Shown here: piece after piece, positions 24,966-35,507 of the stretch
How positions within the stretch are numbered: position 1 is the stretch's first letter
How the letters are laid out: each line of letters begins with the position of its first letter
The notes under the pieces: generated by a model
Database searches by the model: none
What the model was told of the DNA's origin: nothing
The model's input: the letters and a program-made list of their open reading frames with translations, nothing else
NCBI GenBank assembly: GCA_037833965.1
Contig: AP031357.1
Location: forward strand, 15,334,001 to 15,398,000
Source of the DNA: Marchantia polymorpha subsp. ruderalis
Taxonomy: Eukaryota; Streptophyta; Marchantiopsida; Marchantiales; Marchantiaceae
Direction: 5' to 3'
DNA length: 64,000 bases
Translations under genes and position numbers: made by a program

Positions 24966-25036
24966 GCGTCTGCCGGGAGTCGAACCCGGGTCTATTGCTT
25001 GGAAGGCAATTATCCTAACCGTTGGACTACAAACGC
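24966..25036 (-). tRNA. tRNA-Gly (anticodon UCC)
   Basis: The 71-base minus-strand sequence folds as a standard cloverleaf. The acceptor stem pairs GCGTTTG with CAGACGC with one wobble; the D arm contains AGTCCAACGGTTAGGA; the anticodon stem ATTGC/GCAAT encloses loop CTTCCAA, giving anticodon TCC (complement at 25001-25003); the T arm is CCGGGTTCGACTCCCGG. A and B boxes are intact. The closest T4 run on its strand is about 95 bases downstream (24868-24871), which is far for a pol III terminator, so expression from this copy is not certain. Confidence 0.95.
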
Positions 25037-28029
25037 TTGTTGTCCAGGACTATTTTGATATGTTATTATTTTTATACAATGAACTATGTGCACGGAAACA
25101 GTGGAGGCGTCCGCTACGACATATTCAAGGATCCAATATGCTGATTTAGATTTTTCAATTTCGCTTCAATCCTCAAGTTCTAGTTTTCATGTCAGAGAGA
25201 CTCGTGTTTATCAAAGAAGGAGGAGGAGGAGGAGGAGGGGGGGAAGAGAGCCTCAACACATGCAGAGAATGATCGAGTCGAGATTTTGAGGGCCTTGCTG
25301 GACATGTGATTTCTCCACGAAGAGACGATATGAGCACATTTCATAGTTCAGAAGAGGTCTGCTGTTGTTATGTATTTCCAATGATAAGGCGAATTGAACT
25401 ACAGGGTTGCCATTCATCACATATAACTGCCAGAGCCTTCCTCAAGAACAAAGCTCACATGGAACTTTATGAGCCCAGAGCTTCGTATAGCTTTGAGCTT
25501 TGTGTCCTCATTATAGCTCATTGCACCTTGACAGAGGTCCAGACTTTGCCACTAAAACTGATCTATCGACATATTTTCAATTCATCGATTGATTTGCAGA
25601 TGACAGCAACTTCGAGGAGAGAAATATGAAGTTATGATGATGCTCGACGGTGCTGCAAATTCCAAAGAAACATTGACACGGAAGGGGAAGATTCTCTCTT
25701 CTTTGTACCCAAGAGTACAGCAAGGGGTTGACGGTGATATTTTATCATGGAATGTCACACTCCATGGTCGGATTCCGTATCCCTCTACACTTTTTGAACT
25801 CACATGGTTTGGTTCACATTCCATAAAAAACATTCAGCTCTCATTTACATAGACACTGATGGCTGAGCCGGATTATTCTTCTACATTTTCATGTCGCACG
25901 ATGAGTTCTGCTTTAGGATATCATGCAGAAATACTTTCCATAGAGACACACATGATACGGTCTAGCGGGCTTCTCGTGGATCTGCATATACTAATGTTTC
26001 TTTCCCCGTTTCTCGTCCGGGTTCCCTTGTTCTAGTTTGATCTACAAATCTGAGTCTTCCTTCATGTATTCATCACTACGCTTCGAGAAAGTATGGATAA
26101 TTTCAAAGCCGCAGCATACCTGTCTTTCGCAATGGACACTCTCTAAATACTTGAAATGCCACATTCTTATAAAGCCTTGATCAACGATTTACTGATACAG
26201 CGCGAGCGGTTTTGAGATCTCGCCATACGCAGGAGCAGTCACTGGACAGATTGCTGACTAGTGAAGCGTGGACTTATGTACCCCAAAGAGGAAGCGAGAG
26301 AGTATCACCACTTGTCACAATGCTACCTGGCGTTCGTCGGTGAGTCCTAGAACGAGAACTACATCCTGACTGGACAAGGTGTTGAGATTTCACTCAGCTT
26401 TGCAACTGTATGAGTTTCATCAGGATTTTATATGATTGCACTGTGGAGAACTGATAGTTATGATCACGTGATGCCATGTGGACATAGAGAGGAAGCGTGC
26501 AATCGTGGACATGCTACGAGGGCACATTTACTCATCCTCGCAGACAAACAGACGTGGAACATCGTGGGCTTTGACTCAGGTGTTGAAACCTCGACTCTCA
26601 GGTGCCGAGGTTGAGGTCGCCGGTTCTGTCCCCATAGTCAGTTATGCCGGTTATAAGACTGACAGCGGACCATCTTGCTTGTCTGGCTGAAAGTGGAGTG
26701 AGGAGGAAAACCACCGCCGCTTCTCAGGCCCCATCTCTCGGACCAGTCGGTACACCGTCCTCGCAAAAAGCTCCGCAAAAGTGACTGACTGCATGTCGCG
26801 AATGTTGTGCGGCTCACTTTCGCCGGCCTCGAGCTCAGGGCACGAAGAGAGAGAATGGATCCGGGGCACCGGTTGGTACGTAAAGTGGGAGAATTTAGTC
26901 TGAGTTTATGTTGCAAGGGATCCTGCAGTTCATCTCGCTCTGCTGCGTCCTGCTCGTAACATGAAGACTCAAAATGCGGCTCATCAGTCCGTGACCTTGA
27001 TATTCAAACAAATCGTCATAGAGACATAAGCACTCGGGTGATTGAACGAAGACAGAACCCAAGTAGAAAACCGGTGCTTCAAGGAATTGAGGCCGAGAGA
27101 TCCAATCTTTGCAACTCCAGCTCCAGCTACTGATTGATTATAGACGTCATCCCTGAGGACTTAGCTCTCGAGGAACATGACGTCCTGAAAATACTCTGGC
27201 GAGTACAATTCACATTATGCGTGGTTCCGTCCTGTGTGATACTGGCGCAAATTCGGCTGGAGGGCTGCGTAATTATTGTACTAATTACTGAATTCTTGAA
27301 GGTCCGAAGACCTGAATTCCAAGATTCACTGGCGCACGTGTGGTAGGTGAGGTATATGCTGCAACAATTTAGCGACTGATAGTGTACTTTTGACAGCCCC
27401 TCGCACTAAAATTTGGGCTGAATGTGTCGGTACTCTTTTCCGAACATCACAGTACTCTGAACGCGAACCTGTAGACCAGATCGAGTCTCCGAAGCAAGGA
27501 GTTTTTCTCCAACAAATTTCAGGAGCGGCCGTGGCCGAGAAGATCCGGTCTCAGATCCGCCTTTAAAAGAACGACCTGCATGTCGGGAGGCAAGGCTTGC
27601 AGTCCGAGAGATGTGCGAGCTAATATCTCTGCGTCATGAGTCGAGAGGATCCAGGTCTTCGCAGTCTTTGTGGAGCAGCTGACCACGTTGAAGATTAACA
27701 GTTGTACAGCCGTGAGGGGCAGTGAAGGGTTCCGACGTGGACTAATGATTTCAGCTGACATCTGCTCCAGAAGTGCGGCTATATTGTGAGGCGACCTCTG
27801 AAGAACTTTAAAATATGGCACGATCGAATCTGCAACACTCTGATCCATATGCATCCTATCTGCACGTCGGACAGCTTCGTCGCCTCCGGGTCCATAGTAC
27901 GCTGGTGATGGATTTCGCGTTCTGTCTCGAATAAATACTCCCTCCTCCTGCCATAATCCGTATATGTTCTCATCGAGCTCAGAAGGTGCAAAGACACACA
28001 CTCTGATCCAGTCCTGATCGAATTCCAAA
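25037..28029. other. Intergenic region between tRNA-Gly and the secreted-protein gene
   Basis: It holds a short AGG/GGG-rich microsatellite at about 25219-25243 and no recognisable gene on the plus strand. A 201-codon frame on the minus strand at 27519-28124 is described separately. The last few hundred bases are presumably the promoter of the gene starting at 28030. Confidence 0.45.
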
Positions 28030-28124
28030 ATGACGAAGAGTACGCGCATTTTCGCAGCCATGGTGCTGCTGCTGCTGCAGATAGGAACGCGAGTCTCAGC
28101 CGTCTCGCAGCAGATCATCAACAA
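27519..28124 (-). other. 201-codon minus-strand open frame overlapping the next gene head-to-head
   Basis: This frame is open for 606 bases and overlaps the first 95 bases of the plus-strand gene at 28030 in antisense. Its middle reads plausibly as protein (for example VLFVILEFDQDWIRVCVFAP), but I recognise no family. It may be chance, an antisense transcript, or a remnant gene whose exons were not worked out. Confidence that it is a gene is low. Confidence 0.2.
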
Positions 28125-29520
28125 CGGCGGGTCGAGCTGCAGCAGTCAGAGCATCGGCAATGGCTTCGGGCAGAGTTTTACAACAGGCTTGAGCGTAGTT
28201 GCCACCATCGACACGATTGACATCTATTTGGAGCCCCACCCCACCACCGTCACCTCGTATCAGATCAAGATTTACGTACCTGCTAGCTCGGGATGCAGCA
28301 CCACCGCCATTGGTACATCGTTCATTACCAACATTCCTGCTCAAAACCAGGGTGGCTTAGCTGGCTGGTATGTAATGCTCATGCCCATGCTCTTGCTCCT
28401 TCTGAATCTCCATCTCCATCTCCAAGAACAAACACCTCGAGCGACGCGGTCTCAGATCTCGATTCTCCGCTCGAAAACAATCAGAGCCCTTATAATGAAT
28501 AGTTTACGGGTCCATCGATCATTCAGTATAGATTTCTTGCGACCGACAGCCGAATCAAAAAGCATTTTGAAAGCATAGAATACGTTTAGAGTGAAGTGAA
28601 GATCCATGTGCAGGTCAGATAGTCTGTCACCCGAGAATTACTGCACACCTTCATTCACACTCAGGACGAAGTCTGAGAGGTTTTGCTCGATCAGAGCTGA
28701 CGGGAGATGATGGATGTGGGTACACTATCTGCGCAGGTACCCATTTAGACTCGTGGACAAGAATGCTGCACCCTTGTACCCGGGCACCAGCTACCTCATC
28801 TACGTTACCCACACCAGCACCAACTTTGGAAACTACAAGCTCTGCGGCAACACGTACGCAAACGGCAACGCATTCACGAGCACCTGCGGTCAGAGCACGG
28901 GCAACGACATCGCCTTCCGCGTGACCATCATCAGAGCCCCACGACTCGAGCCTGGCAACACCGTCGCGCTCCGAACTCGCCTTCCTGCTAGTAAGTCATA
29001 TGTGTGCGGGACACACGTCCCTGCAATGCTTTGCAACCGATCAGTAGAGTAGATCAGAGTAGATCAGTGATTTCCGATCTTGTGAAATTGAGATCGATCG
29101 ATGATTGTGTGTGCGTGGGATTGGGCCGCAGATACCTACGTATCGGCCAACAACTACGCGAGCCCATTCCACACGAACTCGCTGGCTGCGAATCGGGCGG
29201 CGGTGGGGCAGTACGAGTCGTTCTCCGTGGAGAACGCAGGCAGCGGCAAGATCTATCTGAAGTGCAATGGCAACAATGGCGGCGGCCAGAAGTACTGCCG
29301 CTTCGACAGCAGCCTCAACAACGAGCTGCTCTGCGACCAGACCACGCCCGGCGTCACCTCGCAATTCACGGAGGTGGACGTGGGCAACGCTGCCTCGGGT
29401 CTCATCGCCAGCAACGGGCTCTTCGTTCGCACCGACGCCGGCAGCAGCTACAAGCTCAAGGCCGACCAGAGCTCGGTGGGCGGCCCCGCCGAGGCCTTCT
29501 CCTGTGAGATTGTACCGTAG
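28030..29520 (+). CDS. Secreted two-domain protein: beta-sandwich module plus fascin-like beta-trefoil, 3 exons
   Basis: Exons 28030-28367, 28737-28990 and 29132-29520 join in frame to about 326 residues; both introns are GT-AG. Residues 1-24 form a clear signal peptide (basic start, AAMVLLLLQI core, likely cut after VSA). Residues about 30-200, with GQSFTTG, IDTIDIYLEP, LYPGTSYLIYV and GNDIAFRVT, resemble a beta-sandwich module common in bacterial surface proteins. The last exon (about residues 198-326) has SLAANRAAVGQYESFSVEN followed by two weaker copies of the same pattern, as in fascin-like or ricin-B-like beta-trefoils. That fold often binds carbohydrate, so a cell-wall or defence lectin role is possible (inference). 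Several Cys residues could form disulfides. The last exon is markedly GC-rich. I cannot name an orthologue. Confidence 0.75.
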
Positions 29521-31056
29521 CTCCAAGTGTTGCACCGCATTGAGTCTGAGTCTGAGACTGTCAGTCTGTCTGTCAGTCAGTCGACGGAGGTTGCGGTCGA
29601 GAAATTTCTCCTTCTCTCCTCGCCTCTCGAAAATAACGCGCTGTAATAAATGCTTTGGTTCCTTTCAGCTGGCCGATATGACACACTTTTCTGAATCACT
29701 CTTTGTTCTTGCATTTTGAATGGATTGTGCACTCGTACATCAGGTCTGTTGAAGGAAACACGTCGTTACAATCACAATTAAACTTCTGATTCATTTCTTT
29801 TCTCACACAGTGAAGGGATCGATGGCTATTGTGAAGTCATTTTCCTGTGAGCTTAGACATCCCTTCGTAGTAAATTGTGGCCATGAATCACTGAAACATT
29901 GTGTGTATCGCCGACATTTCAGAAGCCCTTTATCCTACTGACGGGATTTAGCAGAGAACTCGCGCAAATGAAAAGCTACCATGTCTAGCTTCCTTGAATG
30001 AAGTGTGAGCTGAACATGAACGAAGGGACCAGTCTTGTATAGAAATCCGAAAACAATGCCAAGGCACGCGTTCATTATAGAATCCAAAATTTGATTTGGT
30101 CTGTAGGAGACATCACGATGCTGGATAGATATATTTCCGATCAGAGTTCTATGTTTCGAAGACCGAGGACGTCTCTGTACTGACGGGACTTGGTCTCTCA
30201 AGCTACGCTAGTAGATTACAACCAGTCAGATATCGCACTGATCTGGCTTTATGCAGTCACAAGAGGAAATAATCCTCGGTAATAATGAAAGAACATCCTT
30301 AGAAATCATAACTTAAATAATCAAAAGTACGTGCGAGATACACTTTTGAGTCTTTTAAGCCCTCTGAGATTTGTATAAAACGTATTGCATTACGTTACTC
30401 TCTGGGGTTCATCCATGTAGAGCTTGATGAGGCTGACTTTGCAATTCAGTTCTGGCTTTCCCGGTGACTGAGGTATCATCTACCACTCAATCAGGAATTA
30501 GTCTTGCCAGCCGCTACTCTGCAGTAGCCAGTCTAAATGAAGAGCCAGGGACATCCTGACAGTAACAACTCGTGTCGAGTCGAGTCTCGTCTCGTCTCGT
30601 CACGTCACATCACATCACATCACAGCCGGTCGGAAGCCCTTCCGTCGCTCTGGATCTGGTGGTTGATACTTATGTTCATGTCCACGAGCTGAGCTTCTTG
30701 CATGCATGCTCTCGATGAGTTCTGTCGTGGGACTCACTCGAGAGAATTCTCGTGTCCAGATTATTCCGCGAACTCTTGCTTGCTGTGACGACTACCGGGA
30801 GGCTCGTATGATTTTGCTTTTTCTTTCTATGGAAAGGTGGTGCTGTTGTTTAATTGTGGCATGGTCTGTCCTCACAGTTGAATTCCGCTGTGGAGTTTAG
30901 ATCTCACGAGCAAGATGCTCGTTGTGAATGTGTTAGGCCAGGAAGTGCTGACGAAGTTTGACGAGAGAGGTTAAGTTTTGATCGAAGCTGTGGACTTCTC
31001 GGGACCTTTCATAGCGAATTTCAGTGACAGTTAGTCCTCGATAACAGCTGACGACG
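29521..31056. other. Intergenic region with a drifting pentamer repeat
   Basis: After the 3' end of the secreted-protein gene no gene is visible. The short minus-strand frame at 29935-30201 has no features. A pentamer array lies at 30574-30623. The last few hundred bases are the promoter and leader of the trihelix-like gene. Confidence 0.5.
30574..30623 (+). repeat. Ten-unit pentamer array with stepwise change of unit
   Basis: Ten consecutive five-base units read GTCGA x2, GTCTC x3, GTCAC x2 and ATCAC x3. Each block differs from the next by one or two bases, as if successive variants had each been duplicated by slippage. Confidence 0.9.
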
Positions 31057-32973
31057 ATGGTTGATATGCATGCCACAAGTTCAGGTTCGTCTTCCTCATC
31101 GTCATCGGAATTTTCCCAACACATAAAGGTTGAAGAACTACAGCCCGTCCCAGAAATTCATCAGAACAATGAAATGAAGCCTCCCAGCGAAATCTCCTGC
31201 CACAACCTCCTCCCTACGCTTCCTCTCGCCACGGGAACTTTCAGGGAGGAGGTGAGTCACGTGAATCCTGATCACGGATTCAAGGTCGAGCAGCCGGAGA
31301 GTGAACAAAGATCTGCAACTGCCCTCTCGCAGCAAACGCCATCGGGAACGCCGGCACTCGATACTCGAGATAATCAAGGACAACAAGCGCAGAAGCGAAG
31401 AGGCAAACGTGGCCGAGCTCCACCGAAAGCCAAGGCCGAGAGCACGAGAAAAGGAGGAACGCCGGGAGACAAGAGCGATGGCCCTCATGAGAAAGTTGTG
31501 AAGAGAACGCGCAACACGAAGACGGTGAGAGATGAAACCTTGGCCTTGATCAAGATTCGTGTTCTGTTGCACGACAGGTGCAGAGGGCTGGATTCTCAGC
31601 ACCTGTGGAAGGAGCTGGAACGAAGGATGGACCAGCTCGGGTACCAAAAGAGCGCATCGGACTGGTTCAGGAGATTCAGTACCATCGTGGTCAGCTACAA
31701 GAAATTACAGCAGCAAGGGCCGCTGCCTAAAACCAAGCGCAAGCCATACTGGTTTAGCCCCTTGGAATCTGCATGCGCCAGCCTTCTGGCAGAGAGAGCG
31801 CGCAAAACAGCTGTGAAAGATCCCAGCAGAAGCAATGAGGAGCCCGAGGTTCGTTCCTCCTCGGCCATCGTCGTCAGAGAGCCGACCCACACCAACAGTA
31901 ACCGAGCCTCGTGTCCTTCCCATCAAGCCAATGATCGGAATGAGACCAAATCCGGACTCAGCACAGGAACTGAGATTCAGTCCCAGAAATTGGCTGAAAA
32001 CGTGATGGAGGATTGTGGACACGAGAGGACAGTGCTCGATTCGGAAGGTGGCAAAGAAGAGAACGATAGCGCGATGGAGGATTGTGGACACAAGAGGACA
32101 GTGCTCGATTCGGAAGGTGGCAAAGAAGAGAACGATAGCGCGATGGAGGATTGTGGACTCAAGAGGACAGTGCTCGATTCGGAAGGTGGCAAAGAAGAGA
32201 ACGATAGCGCGATGGAGGATTGTGGACACAAGAGGACAGTGCTCGATTCGGAAGGTGGCAAAGAAGAGAACGATAGCGCGATGGAGGATTGTGGACTCAA
32301 GAGGACAGTGCTCGATTCGGAAGGTGGCAAAGAAGAGAACGATAGCGCGATGGAGGATTGTGGACTCAAGAGGACAGTGCTCGATTCGGAAGGTGGCAAA
32401 GAAGAGAACGATAGCGCGATGGAGGATTGTGGACACAAGAGGACAGTGCTCGATTCGGAAGGTGGCAAAGAAGAGAACGGTAGCGCGATCTTGGCGTTTA
32501 TTGACAGGTGTAAGGTGCAGCAGAGCAACGGATCGGAGACAAAGAGGACGAGAGATCGTAAGGAAAGCTCGCAGATGATGCTGGGAATCCAGAGAGCAAT
32601 GAAATTTTTGAGGGAAAGGCAGAATTCTTTGCAGCTGAAGGAAGCTGCTAAGAGGAAAGCGATGACGAAAGCATTTCTCGCCAGGCTGGCCAACCAGGAA
32701 GCCACGGCCCACATGTCACAAGAACTTGATGTTAAGGAGCTGAAGGCACTCGAGACACTGGCGTCGTTCCTGGACTCTTCAGCCCGGAAATTCATTCTCA
32801 TGCAGGATGAACGAGAGCGAGAATTCGCCGAAGCTCTGGCTCTGTTGGAACAAGAAGAGAGCTTGGAGAAAGAGCAACTCGCTTTCGTCACACAGCAGAT
32901 TGAAGCAAGAGCTCGACAGCTGGATGAGCTCGATGCTATCCTGCAGAAAGATCTTCGGGGACCTCCTCCGTAA
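31057..32973 (+). CDS. Trihelix-like (Myb/SANT-like) putative DNA-binding protein with seven 23-residue repeats
   Basis: A single open frame of 638 residues starting at ATG 31057. The N-terminus is Ser-rich and then acidic; residues about 110-155 are basic with nuclear-localisation-like clusters (KRRGKRGR, KVVKRTR). Residues about 155-233 look like a trihelix domain: LWKELERRMDQLGYQKSASD, then WFRRFSTIVVSYKKL and a KPYWF end. The first tryptophan of the usual trihelix pattern is replaced. Residues 317-477 are seven tandem copies of MEDCG-H/L-KRTVLDSEGGKEE followed by NDSA. Residues about 500-630 are rich in Lys, Glu, Ala and Leu and should form coiled coil, as in many trihelix factors that dimerise. 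A role as a transcriptional regulator is inferred from the domain only. No intron is needed, unlike the neighbouring genes. Confidence 0.8.
   Translation: MVDMHATSSGSSSSSSSEFSQHIKVEELQPVPEIHQNNEMKPPSEISCHNLLPTLPLATGTFREEVSHVNPDHGFKVEQPESEQRSATALSQQTPSGTPALDTRDNQGQQAQKRRGKRGRAPPKAKAESTRKGGTPGDKSDGPHEKVVKRTRNTKTVRDETLALIKIRVLLHDRCRGLDSQHLWKELERRMDQLGYQKSASDWFRRFSTIVVSYKKLQQQGPLPKTKRKPYWFSPLESACASLLAERARKTAVKDPSRSNEEPEVRSSSAIVVREPTHTNSNRASCPSHQANDRNETKSGLSTGTEIQSQKLAENVMEDCGHERTVLDSEGGKEENDSAMEDCGHKRTVLDSEGGKEENDSAMEDCGLKRTVLDSEGGKEENDSAMEDCGHKRTVLDSEGGKEENDSAMEDCGLKRTVLDSEGGKEENDSAMEDCGLKRTVLDSEGGKEENDSAMEDCGHKRTVLDSEGGKEENGSAILAFIDRCKVQQSNGSETKRTRDRKESSQMMLGIQRAMKFLRERQNSLQLKEAAKRKAMTKAFLARLANQEATAHMSQELDVKELKALETLASFLDSSARKFILMQDEREREFAEALALLEQEESLEKEQLAFVTQQIEARARQLDELDAILQKDLRGPPP
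32005..32487 (+). repeat. Coding minisatellite, seven 69-bp units
   Basis: Seven head-to-tail 69-base units, in phase with the gene, differ only at a few bases. The codon pair after GATTGTGGA reads CACGAG, CACAAG, CTCAAG, CACAAG, CTCAAG, CTCAAG, CACAAG in order, and the last unit has GGT for GAT near its end. The near-identity points to recent expansion, and copy number is likely to vary between individuals. Confidence 0.97.
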
Positions 32974-33704
32974 CTTCCTCGAATGTCCTCTTGCATTGAC
33001 TGCTGATAACTATACGTGCTACTGCATAGTCTACTCTCACAAACTTTTCTCGGTTTAACGGGAAATGTTTCTCTGATGACGAGTCGAAGTCAAATGACGA
33101 TCCCTGCTGTAGTTCGATAATCAGAAGGCAGATTTATGTTGTCCATAGCTAAGTAGACCAAAATGCTAACCCGGAGAGATAATAGCATCGCACAAACATA
33201 AAAATGAAACATTCGCACTTGAAGGTGTTTTAGATGCAATTCCCTCCGATGTGCTTCTACATCTAGCACCAGATAGAGCATTTTAAAATCTGTTCATGTG
33301 ACTTGATACACAGTCGTGCCCATTTTGAAATTTCGCAAAGCAAATCTGATCTTTGTTTAAGGATCCATATGTGCACATCTCATCATTGACTTCCAGAGGC
33401 GAAACTAAAGCTTCGCAGGTGTGAAGGTGAAATTTATACTCCGCTAAACACCTTAAAAGCTTTCAAAAATTAACTGTGTGAACCTCTCCTCTGAAACAAT
33501 GTACTATGTTCCCCACATTCTAGTACAGCTTTACCAGTTCCTATGGGCTTTAGTGCGAAACAAGGAAAGACGCACAGTACTCAGAATTTATTATAAAATA
33601 AATCATTGTTGTATCCAGTTGTTTTGTATAGACAAGAATGTTAACGAAAATACATAATAGCAGCGTAAGCATTGGTCATGAACAAGCGATAAGTATTTCT
33701 GACA

Positions 33705-33744
33705 AGTGCAAAGAGATAATAAGTGCTTATTATCTCTTTGTACT
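33705..33744. repeat. Near-perfect 19-bp hairpin with 2-base spacer
   Basis: Arms 33705-33723 and 33726-33744 are reverse complements (core CAAAGAGATAATAAG) with one G-T mismatch. The two-base spacer makes it almost a perfect palindrome, better suited to a cruciform or foldback-element core than to an RNA hairpin loop. Confidence 0.85.
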
Positions 33745-33953
33745 GGGAAAAAGGGTTCATATGCTTACTGCTAATCTCGTCTGAAGCTAGTTTTCGTCTT
33801 CTTGTAAGACTCCACAAGACATATACTGACTGTGACACAGACTGACAATTTTGATTTACAGGAGAAATGTCATTTCTTCAGTGTTATTCCTTTCAGTGCA
33901 TGAAATATTTGAGAACTGGGTTTACATCTTACCTATTGGCTAGAACTAGACAT

Positions 33954-34108
33954 CAGAGCCCAACATTGGGTGCCCATACCCATGCCCATCGGTTTTGGGT
34001 GACTTTTTTTTTCCATGGGTGGGCACAGGAAATGCAATAGGTGGGCATAGATCGCTGCTGATGGGTCTGGTCTGGTACAGATTTGAAGCGAAATGTTGGC
34101 CTCTGATA
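33954..34108. repeat. Dispersed repeat, copy B (CCCATGGG-rich)
   Basis: Second copy of the element at 22722-22957, same orientation, shorter by the middle segment. Shared blocks include CGGTTTTGGGTGAC, CCATGGGTGGGCACA, GGTGGGCATAGATCGCTGCT and AAATGTTGGCCTCT. The two copies have diverged by many substitutions, so they are not a recent duplication. Confidence 0.75.
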
Positions 34109-35507
34109 GACATTATAGTGCAATATATAGTGAAGGATGTAGTATAATTTCGACTAATAATTACATAGTGTGTACGGTAATTATTTTACTACTCGCCAAG
34201 TAGGTTTTGTTCACCGACGAGGAACGGGGGTACTTGAACAGTTCACGATGCAGTTCCAGACGATGACTACAGAAGTCTTTTCGCGGCCACGTGGAGGAAC
34301 CTTCCAATGAAGAATTTGCAGCAAATTTTGGGTGCATTTCCTACGAGGAAGACAATACTATCCAATAACTACTGTGTTACAGTTCGAACACTAGTTGTAT
34401 TCAGCCGATCACTTGATGAACATGCGATGCAGATTTGCGTGACCTACCTGCTTGTTGTTCCACGATATTATTCCTTCTTGCTTTCTCCTTTATCTTTGGT
34501 CTCTCCCCCTGTAAGGAACGCACGTGCAAGTTTCCCAGTTTACGGCTCAAGTAGGGCAGAGAAAGTACAGGCCTAGGCAACCTTCTCGGTGCCAATCATG
34601 AAGCGCATGACCAATCTACACAAGTACGTGCTCAAACACAGCGTGAAGTAGGCCACTTGCCAGATTCCTTCTTCTCCGAGGTAAAAATTAAGCAATCACA
34701 AAATATATTTGGCTTGACAATCCGCTCTCCACATCTACATTCTGTTGTGCTGACTATTTCAAAAGCCTAGGCGCAGCCCCGACAAATTCCTTCCTCAAAT
34801 CCAATTTCATATCCGGCTGTTATACTAACCCAGGCTTGAAAACAACGAATATGTAGACCTTCAAAACAACTGCCCAATATGATACAGTCCACACGTCGTA
34901 GCCTAGAACCTTAACAAGGCTCTAGATCTACACGATAGTATACTCGAAAGCTTCTTCCACCTAATAGCAGTAAACTTTCATTCGTTGCAGAGACGAACAG
35001 GATGACCCTCTGGCATTGGACACATCTGCTGTGTAGGGGTTTCCCTCTCTATTTACAGTCTGCAAACCTTCCAATGTGAATATGTCATCAAATACCAGCT
35101 CCTGACTTCAGGAGAAAGTTATGCTTACTAAATTCTCTTGTCTGGCCTATCTTACACCAACTTGAAGTGAGGGCAGGCATACACAATGGTGTAGGGGGAT
35201 GTGACCCGTGAGACAGTAAAGCGTGCAGTGTGTGCTACCTTCTCTGATGCAAAGATCCACATGTTTCTACTGATCTTTCTCGTCATTATTAGTGGCGGCC
35301 AGCCGAGAGCTTTCTGCGATCCGCGAGGTTGTGACGAAATTCCCTTCAAGCCTTGCACAACTTCAGCGACTTCTAGAATACAGAATCCTCGAGTCAGTTG
35401 CGCACCAACAGATACACCCTTTCAAATATTTGCACTCTGTGTCAAGCCTGAAAACCTGATCGCATGCCATCACACGCAGATGTGGCAGATGAGTTGCAAT
35501 TGCACGG

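Larger units (their letters stand above)
32974..35507. other. Intergenic region between the trihelix-like and BPI/LBP genes
   Basis: No gene is recognisable. It contains a near-perfect hairpin at 33705-33744 and the second copy of a dispersed repeat at 33954-34108. The region around 34.3-35.2 kb has short frames with no protein features; part near 35.2-35.5 kb may be the 3' untranslated region of the BPI/LBP gene. Confidence 0.5.

Noticed and set aside
26536-26640. Possible second SINE-like B box near GCCGGTTCTGTCCCC
   Set aside because: No matching A box at a suitable distance and the B box deviates at key positions.
32005-32487. CRISPR-like regular repeats
   Set aside because: The units are contiguous with no unique spacers, are in phase with a protein, and the genome is eukaryotic.
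31705-32996. Two minus-strand frames of 335 and 339 codons
   Set aside because: They are produced by the stop-free 69-bp repeat and surrounding GC-rich coding sequence of the plus-strand gene; no splice or family support.
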